Assembly: GCA_030633225.1 (NCBI GenBank)
Contig: DAOVTF010000160.1
Span: 1-5,232, forward strand
DNA from: Flavobacteriaceae bacterium
GTDB taxonomy: Bacteria; Bacteroidota; Bacteroidia; Flavobacteriales; Flavobacteriaceae
Reading direction: 5' to 3'
DNA length: 5,232 nt
In this document: in pieces, positions 1 through 5,232 of the stretch
How the letters are laid out: every line of letters begins with the position of its first letter
Numbering within the stretch: position 1 is the first letter of the stretch
Made by a program: the position numbers and the translations under genes
Notes under the pieces: model-generated
The model's database searches: none
The model's input: the letters and a program-made list of their open reading frames with translations, nothing else
What the model was told of the DNA's origin: nothing

Positions 1-1
1 A

Positions 2-331
2 CTTGATCAACTTAAAGAATCAAATTTGTATAAATTGTATGCTTTGACCAATTGGAGTGCAGAATCTTTTCATGTAGCATTAGAAAGGTTTGATTTTTTA
101 AAACAATTTGAAGGAATTATAGTTTCAGGTGAAGAAAAAACTAGAAAACCCTTTGCAAAAATCTATGAAATCACTTTAGATCGTTTTCAATTAATTGCAG
201 GGAAAAGTATTTTTATTGATGATAATTTTGAAAATATTCAAGCTGCTAAAAAATTAGGAATTAACGCAATTCACTTTAAAAATACAAAACAATTAGAAAA
301 CGATCTTTCAAATTTTGGTATTACGTTTTAA
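2..331 (+). CDS. HAD-superfamily hydrolase (subfamily IA-like), C-terminal part
   Basis: This is the last 109 codons of a haloacid-dehalogenase-fold hydrolase, probably a cytoplasmic phosphatase acting on a small phosphorylated metabolite or a 2-haloacid-dehalogenase-like enzyme. The frame is open to the left edge, so the TTG at 26 is an internal Leu codon and not a start. Three of the four HAD motifs are visible: motif II Thr-Asn in YALTNWS (Thr at 47-49), the motif III Lys in EEKTRKP (Lys at 146-148), and the motif IV acidic pair in SIFIDDNFENI (Asp-Asp at 218-223). After these comes the usual helix-strand ending, AAKKLGINAIHF. Motif I, with the nucleophile Asp, and the cap domain must lie upstream. 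Full-length relatives have about 200 residues, so roughly half is missing. The gene converges on the protease gene across 154 bp. The substrate cannot be deduced, and the product name rests on family motifs only. Confidence 0.85.
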   Translation, partial: LDQLKESNLYKLYALTNWSAESFHVALERFDFLKQFEGIIVSGEEKTRKPFAKIYEITLDRFQLIAGKSIFIDDNFENIQAAKKLGINAIHFKNTKQLENDLSNFGITF

Positions 332-357
332 ACAATACTTATCAATTAATTCTATAT

Positions 358-375
358 CTTTTTTTATAAAAAAAG
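358..375. terminator. AT-rich perfect palindrome, possible weak bidirectional terminator
   Basis: CTTTTTTTATAAAAAAAG is a perfect 18-bp palindrome, with one C-G pair closing a run of seven T and seven A around a TA centre. It starts 27 bp after the stop of the HAD gene. It is symmetrical, so a transcript from either side would carry a U-run and an A-run able to pair. The stem is almost entirely A-U and has no natural loop, so it would be weak as an intrinsic terminator. The call rests on its position between convergent genes. Confidence 0.3.
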
Positions 376-418
376 CTAAATATTTATACAATTTCTATTA
401 TAGATAAATCTTATAGTT

Positions 419-433
419 AATAGGTTACCTATT
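419..433. repeat. 15-bp inverted repeat in the convergent intergenic region
   Basis: AATAGGTTACCTATT has two perfect 7-base arms around a single T. As RNA it could form a 5-bp stem (AATAG/CTATT) with a GTTAC loop. On the plus strand it is followed by the T-rich TATTTCT, so it may help end transcription from the left-hand gene. It could equally be a small protein-binding palindrome or chance in AT-rich DNA. The rest of 332-485 holds no gene that I can support. Confidence 0.4.
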
Positions 434-485
434 TATTTCTAGCTATCTATAAAGTTTATTTAAAGTTTTAAATTAATATGATAAA

Positions 486-3400
486 TTATTTTTTAATTTG
501 AGACAAAAGTACATCTACTGCTTTTTTTAATTGCTTATCCTCCCCTTTTACTTTACTGTCTGGATTATTTTTCACTACATAATCTGGTATCGCACCATTG
601 AACTCCATATTGGTTTCTGATGCTTTTATGTACCAACCTCTAAATGGCATTCTTACTCTTGAACCATCAATCAGTCTTTTTGAACCTGTTGAAATTACAG
701 CACCAAAAGTTTGAACCCCTACCAAAGAACCTATTCCTAAATTTTTATATGCATGAGAAAATATCTCAGCATTTGAATAACTACTTTCATTACAAATAGC
801 AACTGATGGTTTTATCCATGATGATAATGGCAGCCTTTCATTATAAGGGTATTTGTCAATAAATTTTTTATGGTCAGATTTTAAATCAGCGGAAGCGCCA
901 CGCGGAATAGTATAGGCATGCTGTTCTACATTCAAAACAGCCATCAAATAATCGGTGGTCCAACCTCCACCATTAAAACGTACATCAATAACAATTCCTT
1001 CTTTACCATAACCAGCTGCAGTTAATTCTCGTTCAAAAGTCTCAAAACTAGACCAATTCATTCCCTGAATGTGAATATACCCCAATTTACCATTTGAATA
1101 TTTATCCGTTAACCTTTTCTTTTCTACTACCCAATCGTCATATTTTTCCTTTCTATTAGTAGATTTTGGCCTAACTACTACTTCTCTTTCAACTCCTTGT
1201 GAATTCAAAACATTTAAATATATTTTCTCATTACTAGTATTATTCAATAAACTGTAAAAATTAGTTTTTTCAGTTAAAGAAACACCATTTACAGCAGTAA
1301 TTATATCATTTACAGCTAATTCACTAATCCCTCGATTAGCAGGCATATCTTGAGTTATGGATAAAACTTTCATTTTGCCAGACTTTTCCGGAACCAAGGT
1401 CAATCCTAATAAACCTGTTTTATCTTTTTGGAGGTCAGTTCTATCTTCACCACCTCTTAATCCCATATGACTCGCATTGATCTGCCCTAACATCCAATTA
1501 AAAATACTTTGAAAATCACTTCTTGTTGAAGCTTTCATAGCCAAAGGCTTGTACGCTTCTTTTAAACCATCCCAATTTTGACCATGAAAATCTGGATCAT
1601 AAAAACCATTATTTATAGCTTTCCAAGCCTCATCAAATATTTGATTGGCTTCTTTTGGATAATTTATATCCATATAAGCTTTAATTGGCAATGATTCTTT
1701 TTTACTGTCTTTTATCTTTATTCTATTTAACTTTCCTTTTTTTGCTGTATAATACACATATTCATATTTGGAGTCTATTTCTACATTTCTTGGTTTGGTA
1801 TCATCTGTGGTTAATTCCTTTTTGTCTTTCCCATCCCATTTAATTTTATATAGATCTGACTCAACTTTTGAATCACCTCTTCCACCATCACCTGTTGAAT
1901 ATATTATAGTTTTACCATCTTTTAAGAACCCTTCAATAAATTCACCACCCGTAAATGATGTAACCTGCACTTGTCTTTTATGTATTTGATCTGTATCAAT
2001 TTTTACAGTTGGAACAGATTTGTCCTCTTTTTTATCATCTTCTTTATCATCTTTCTCCTTTTTATCATCTGCATCATCCTCTTCATCCCAATCTTCTTTA
2101 GTTTTTTGCCAATCTTCTTTATTTAACCACACAAACCAAACATCATAATCGCTATTATTGCGAATGGATGAAAAAGCTAATTTTGAACCATCAGGACTCC
2201 AAACCGGACTTTCATCTCTTTTAGGATGCATTGAAACATTAATCGGTTTAATTGATTTGTCTGCTTTTTGAATGTAGATTTCTTCATTAAAATCTAAGTC
2301 ACTTAAACTATATGCCAGCCATTTAGAATCGGGTGACCAACTAACACCAGATGGCGTATCCCAACCCTCTGTCAATATTCTTTCGTTACTTAAAGTGTTA
2401 CCATTTAAGATGCTTGATATTATCAACTTATCTTTACCTCTGATAAATGAAATTGATTTTTTATCAGGTGAAATAACAGGACTGCTTTCTTCTTCATTGG
2501 AGTTTGTGATTTTAACCATTTTTCGCTTTAATGTTTTGAAAAGATTCTTTTCTTTTGGATCATCAGATCTTAATAAATATAAATCATTCTGACCATCTTT
2601 ATCAGAAACAAAAACAAGAGCTTCATCTGATAACCAGGTTGGCATTTTATCTCTACTAACAGAATTGGTTACATTAATAGATTTACTTTTATCCTTATTA
2701 TTTTCTGTTATAAAAATTTCTCCTCTAATAACAAATGCACTTAATTTAGAATCGGGTGATGGTACAATTTCTTCAATATCTCCTGAAAAGGATTTATGTA
2801 CAATAGGATCAAACTTATAATCGGAATGTAAATTCAAAGAAATTTGTGTTTTCAATTTTGTTCCTGCATCCACAACGAACAACTGATCACTTTTGATTAA
2901 TATAATTTTATTTCCATTTTTACTTATATCAAATGAAAATATACCCATATCATTAAAATCCGTGATTTGCTCACCATTACCATTGATTACACCTTTGTCA
3001 GAAATTTTCAGTCTATGAACATTATATTTTCCACTTTCAGCAGATTGATAATAAATGGTGTTATTATCAGCCCATTTTGGGTAAAATTCATTCCCATTAA
3101 ATGTAGTTAATTGATGATATGAATCATTTTCAATATCGTATAACCAAATATCTTTATTTGCCGGACCATAATATGCTTCGCGCTGTATTCTACAAGGCCC
3201 TTTAACAAAAGTAACAAACTTTTTATTTGGGGACAATGTGGCGTCATAACCGAAAGCATTTAGTTTAATTTGTGGAGTACCTCCCTTTTCGTTTATCGTT
3301 TGAATTTCTGGCTCCCACTCAATTTGTTTAAAATTTCGATTGGTATTAAACAATATTTCACCATCATTTACATAATCTGTTAAGACGTCACTTGATGAAT

Positions 3401-3713
3401 GAAATGTTAATCTTTTAGGTGACCCTCCTTCTACAGGAATTGTGAAAATATCATTATTACCATAACGATTGCTTTGAAATGCAATGATTTTTCCATCTTC
3501 ACTCCACAAAGGTTTTGTGTCATAACCCTCATGAACGGTCAGTCTTTTAATATTATTTCCATTTATATCAGCTGTCCAAATATCTCCTTGATAATTAAAG
3601 GCAATTTTGGTTCCATTATAGTTTAAGGAAGGAAAATTTATTAAAGGGTTTTGGGCAGAGGAAGTATTAATATATATCAATGCTAAAATTATTAAAAGGG
3701 TTGATTTTTTCAT
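486..3713 (-). CDS. Exported tricorn-family protease (S41-type serine peptidase with beta-propeller and PDZ domains)
   Basis: This complete 1075-residue protein is nearly the length of Thermoplasma tricorn protease and has the same domain order. Tricorn is a large assembly that cuts peptides into short products. Residues 1-20 (Lys-Lys, hydrophobic core, SSA) look like a Sec signal peptide cut before Gln21, so it probably acts in the periplasm. About 13 propeller blades with SPDG/WSPDS-like signatures follow and appear to fall as six (about 25-285) plus seven (about 305-670), matching tricorn's beta6 and beta7. Next come the C1 domain (about 685-755), a PDZ domain (about 766-852) and the S41 core. 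Expected catalytic residues are present: Ser748-His749 (NASHMG), the glycine loop 915-917 in DVRFNGGGW, nucleophile Ser980 (SSYSNAEIF), and Glu1037 (MEFNGAIPD). Asn981 follows the nucleophile where Thermoplasma tricorn has Asp. A charged tract lies at 540-566. The ATG start is chosen because it begins the signal peptide; the frame stays open only seven more codons upstream, with no ATG. The native substrate is unknown. Confidence 0.93.
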   Translation of the reverse strand: MKKSTLLIILALIYINTSSAQNPLINFPSLNYNGTKIAFNYQGDIWTADINGNNIKRLTVHEGYDTKPLWSEDGKIIAFQSNRYGNNDIFTIPVEGGSPKRLTFHSSSDVLTDYVNDGEILFNTNRNFKQIEWEPEIQTINEKGGTPQIKLNAFGYDATLSPNKKFVTFVKGPCRIQREAYYGPANKDIWLYDIENDSYHQLTTFNGNEFYPKWADNNTIYYQSAESGKYNVHRLKISDKGVINGNGEQITDFNDMGIFSFDISKNGNKIILIKSDQLFVVDAGTKLKTQISLNLHSDYKFDPIVHKSFSGDIEEIVPSPDSKLSAFVIRGEIFITENNKDKSKSINVTNSVSRDKMPTWLSDEALVFVSDKDGQNDLYLLRSDDPKEKNLFKTLKRKMVKITNSNEEESSPVISPDKKSISFIRGKDKLIISSILNGNTLSNERILTEGWDTPSGVSWSPDSKWLAYSLSDLDFNEEIYIQKADKSIKPINVSMHPKRDESPVWSPDGSKLAFSSIRNNSDYDVWFVWLNKEDWQKTKEDWDEEDDADDKKEKDDKEDDKKEDKSVPTVKIDTDQIHKRQVQVTSFTGGEFIEGFLKDGKTIIYSTGDGGRGDSKVESDLYKIKWDGKDKKELTTDDTKPRNVEIDSKYEYVYYTAKKGKLNRIKIKDSKKESLPIKAYMDINYPKEANQIFDEAWKAINNGFYDPDFHGQNWDGLKEAYKPLAMKASTRSDFQSIFNWMLGQINASHMGLRGGEDRTDLQKDKTGLLGLTLVPEKSGKMKVLSITQDMPANRGISELAVNDIITAVNGVSLTEKTNFYSLLNNTSNEKIYLNVLNSQGVEREVVVRPKSTNRKEKYDDWVVEKKRLTDKYSNGKLGYIHIQGMNWSSFETFERELTAAGYGKEGIVIDVRFNGGGWTTDYLMAVLNVEQHAYTIPRGASADLKSDHKKFIDKYPYNERLPLSSWIKPSVAICNESSYSNAEIFSHAYKNLGIGSLVGVQTFGAVISTGSKRLIDGSRVRMPFRGWYIKASETNMEFNGAIPDYVVKNNPDSKVKGEDKQLKKAVDVLLSQIKK
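2031..2121 (-). repeat. Low-complexity repeats encoding an Asp/Glu/Lys tract in the protease
   Basis: Within the tricorn-type gene, the 10-mer TTTATCATCT (plus strand) occurs three times, at 2031-2040, 2043-2052 and 2061-2070. The 13-mer CCAATCTTCTTTA occurs twice, at 2088-2100 and 2109-2121, 21 bp apart. Both repeat units preserve the reading frame. They encode the KEDW pairs (Trp535 and Trp542, seven residues apart) and the run of Asp, Glu and Lys at residues 540-566. The tract lies between the eleventh and twelfth recognisable propeller blades and is likely a flexible surface loop. Such codon-phase repeats can expand or contract by slippage without breaking the frame. Confidence 0.7.
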
Positions 3714-3748
3714 TATTAAAAGTTTATAGAATAATTATAATTTCTGCT

Positions 3749-3775
3749 TAAAGATACTAGAAATATTTGAATCAA
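3749..3775 (-). promoter_or_regulatory. Possible Bacteroidota-type promoter for the tricorn-family gene
   Basis: On the minus strand, TTG (3775-3773) is followed after 16 bases by TATCTTTA (3756-3749). This resembles the Bacteroidota -33 TTTG and -7 TAnnTTTG elements, though the last base differs and the spacer is slightly short. It would put the transcript start about 30 bases before the ATG. There is no Shine-Dalgarno sequence; the leader just before the ATG is A/T-rich, as is usual in this phylum. The match is weak in such AT-rich DNA. Confidence 0.3.
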
Positions 3776-3803
3776 TTTTCTATTCTACTTTTTGATTTTA
3801 TAA

Positions 3804-3832
3804 TATATATTGCTCTATCACAGTAATATATA
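3804..3832 (-). terminator. AT-only inverted repeat downstream of comM, possible weak terminator
   Basis: TATATATT (3804-3811) and AATATATA (3825-3832) are perfect 8-base arms around a 13-base loop, beginning a few bases after the comM stop codon. The stem has no G-C pair and no clear U-run follows it on the minus strand, so termination here would be inefficient. Some read-through into the protease gene is therefore possible. This is a positional guess. Confidence 0.25.
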
Positions 3833-3837
3833 ATTAT

Positions 3838-5232
3838 TTATCCCAACCACCCTTCTCTATCTAAACTTCGATATTGAATTGCTTCGGCTATATGATCGGG
3901 TAGAATATTTTTTTCTAAAGAAAGGTCTGCTATAGTTCTAGAAACTTTTAAAATTCGATCGTATGCTCTAGCAGAAAGATTTAAACTATCCATCGCCGTT
4001 TTGAGTAATTTTTTTGAAGCCTCATTTAATTCACAAAATTCTCTAATTTGTTTGACGTTCATTTGCGCATTATAATGAACTTTTTCACTCTCAGAAAATC
4101 TTTTTGTTTGAATTTCTCTTGATTTTGTTACTCTTTGTCTAATTATTTTACTTGGCTCTCCAGTTCTATCTTCAGATAATTTTTCAAAAGGAACTGGCTG
4201 AACTTCAATATGCAGGTCAATTCTATCTAGCAAAGGGCCTGATATTTTACTTAAATATCTTTGCATTTCAAAGGGTGAAGATGTTACTGCCTGATCACTA
4301 TCCGGAAAATAACCACTCGGACTAGGGTTCATACTTGCAACCAACATAAAGCTACTTGGGTAGGTTACCGTGAATTTTGCTCTTGATATGGTTACTTCTC
4401 TATCTTCCAAAGGTTGTCTCAAAACCTCTAATGCACTTCGTTTGAATTCAGGTAATTCATCTAAAAATAAAACGCCATTATGTGATAAGGAAATTTCTCC
4501 TGGCTGGGGATAAGAACCTCCTCCCACTAAAGCTACATCACTAATAGTGTGGTGTGGAGATCGAAACGGGCGTTGACTCATCAATCCATTCTCTTTAACT
4601 TTACCCACTACCGAATGTATTTTTGTAGTTTCTAATGCTTCCATTAATGACATTGGAGGCAATATAGTTGGCAACCTTTTTGCTAGCATGGTTTTACCTG
4701 ATCCCGGAGGACCGATTAATATAATATTATGTCCACCGGCTGCTGCAATCTCCATACATCGTTTAATAGTTTCTTGTCCCTTTACATCGGCAAAATCAAA
4801 ATCAGCATGTTCAAGATTATCATAAAACTCTTTACGAGTATCAATTTTTAAAGGAGTTAGTGAAGATTTATTTTCAAAAAAATCAATTACTTCTTTAATA
4901 TTATCTATAGCATAAACATCTAAATCGTTTAACTACTGCTGCTTCTTTAGCATTTTGTTTTGGTAACAAAAAACCTTTAAAGCCTTCTTCTCTGGCTTTT
5001 ATTGCTATTGGCAAAGCTCCTTTAATGGGTTGTAAACTTCCATCTAAGGAGAGTTCTCCCATTATGATGTAATCTCCCAAACTATCAGCTTTTATCTGAT
5101 TAGATGCAGCTAGAATCCCCATAGCCAAGGTAAGGTCATAAGCCGAACCTTCTTTTCGAAGATCAGCTGGTGCCATATTGATCGTAATTTTTTTCCCCGG
5201 AAGGGAATAATTATTATTCTTTAAAGCGGCTG
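3838..5232 (-). pseudogene. comM: ComM/YifB Mg-chelatase-like AAA+ ATPase, frameshifted and 5'-truncated by the window edge
   Basis: ComM is a hexameric AAA+ helicase that promotes branch migration when incoming DNA is integrated during natural transformation. It belongs to the Mg-chelatase subunit I-like family. The gene enters from the right edge in one frame (AALKNNNYSLPGKKITIN, the Lon-like N-terminal domain) and that frame reads correctly to about 4931. One extra base then moves the continuation into another frame from 4929 to the TAA at 3838-3840. Joined, the two parts give 463 residues; the first 45-50 are outside the window, fitting the family's usual 500-515. Motifs seen: Walker A GPPGSGKT (4690-4713), Walker B GVLFLDE (Asp at 4459-4461, Glu at 4456-4458), sensor loop MNPSPSG (4312-4329), a likely arginine finger in LLDRIDLHIEV (Arg at 4222-4224), and the C-terminal Mg_chelatase_C signature SARAYDRILKVSRTIADL. 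All are intact, so either a sequencing error or a very recent mutation is likely. Family identity is near certain; loss of function is not. Confidence 0.8.
4928..4930 (-). other. Frameshift site in comM (one extra A in the coding strand)
   Basis: The coding strand reads GCA GCA GTA GTT AAA CGA, giving AAVVKR and then a TAA stop at 4903-4901. The other frame is closed upstream by TAG at 4935-4933, so the switch must lie between 4904 and 4932. Removing one A from the AAA gives AAVV-NDLDVYAIDNINEVIEFF, which reads smoothly like ComM relatives. This is a +1 shift at a three-base homopolymer. Confidence 0.8.

Noticed and set aside
26..331. TTG at 26 as the true start of the HAD gene
   Set aside because: The frame stays open to the left edge and the HAD fold requires motif I and a cap domain upstream, so this TTG encodes an internal Leu.
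332..485. Small RNA or peptide gene in the convergent gap
   Set aside because: No convincing start with a following open frame, and no promoter or strong terminator pair, could be seen in this AT-rich stretch.
1768..1989. Plus-strand open frame of 73 codons
   Set aside because: It lies entirely antisense within the protease gene, whose domains are continuous here. Its product shows no recognisable motif, so it is a shadow frame.
2395..2592. Plus-strand open frame of 65 codons
   Set aside because: It is antisense to the propeller region of the protease gene. Its composition mirrors the complementary strand, and nothing supports it as a gene.
3838..4755. A separate 305-residue ATPase gene starting at the ATG at 4755
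   Set aside because: Codons before this ATG in the same frame, back to 4932, encode typical ComM sequence (FADVKGQETIKRC just before Met), so this Met is internal to ComM.
4926..4936. Programmed ribosomal frameshift at GTTAAAC in comM
   Set aside because: The heptamer resembles a known -1 slippery site, but it is out of phase with the incoming frame, and the shift needed here is +1. ComM is not known to use recoding, so an added base is the simpler explanation.

Overview
The window is AT-rich, uses few GC-rich codons, encodes proteins rich in Lys, Asn and Ile, and shows no Shine-Dalgarno motif before its one complete gene. Together with the protein types (a secreted tricorn-family protease starting with an MKK-type signal peptide, and a ComM whose sensor loop reads NPSPSG), this suggests Bacteroidota, most likely Flavobacteriia. 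That placement is inferred from sequence character, not from a marker gene.

Layout, left to right. (1) Positions 2-331, plus strand: the C-terminal half of a HAD-superfamily hydrolase whose start lies left of the window. (2) Positions 332-485: a short convergent intergenic region with two small perfect inverted repeats that could act as weak terminators. (3) Positions 486-3713, minus strand: a complete 1075-residue exported tricorn-type protease with an apparent 6+7 blade propeller pair, C1 domain, PDZ domain and S41 serine-protease core. It carries an unusual Asp/Glu/Lys-rich tract inside the second propeller. (4) Positions 3714-3837: a 124-bp gap holding a possible Bacteroidota-type promoter for the protease and an AT-only inverted repeat after the upstream gene. 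(5) Positions 3838-5232, minus strand: comM (yifB), a Mg-chelatase-like AAA+ ATPase. Its 5' end lies beyond the right edge, and one extra base near 4928-4930 shifts the reading frame.

The genes show no obvious functional link. ComM is a cytoplasmic branch-migration helicase associated with DNA uptake and recombination. The tricorn homologue should act in the periplasm on peptides, and the HAD protein is a cytoplasmic phosphatase or dehalogenase-like enzyme. comM and the protease are co-oriented but far enough apart for separate transcription.

I see no mobile element, CRISPR array, tRNA, rRNA or evident new system. The most useful observation is the frameshift in comM, which is either a sequencing error or a real disruption. 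The remaining findings are modest.
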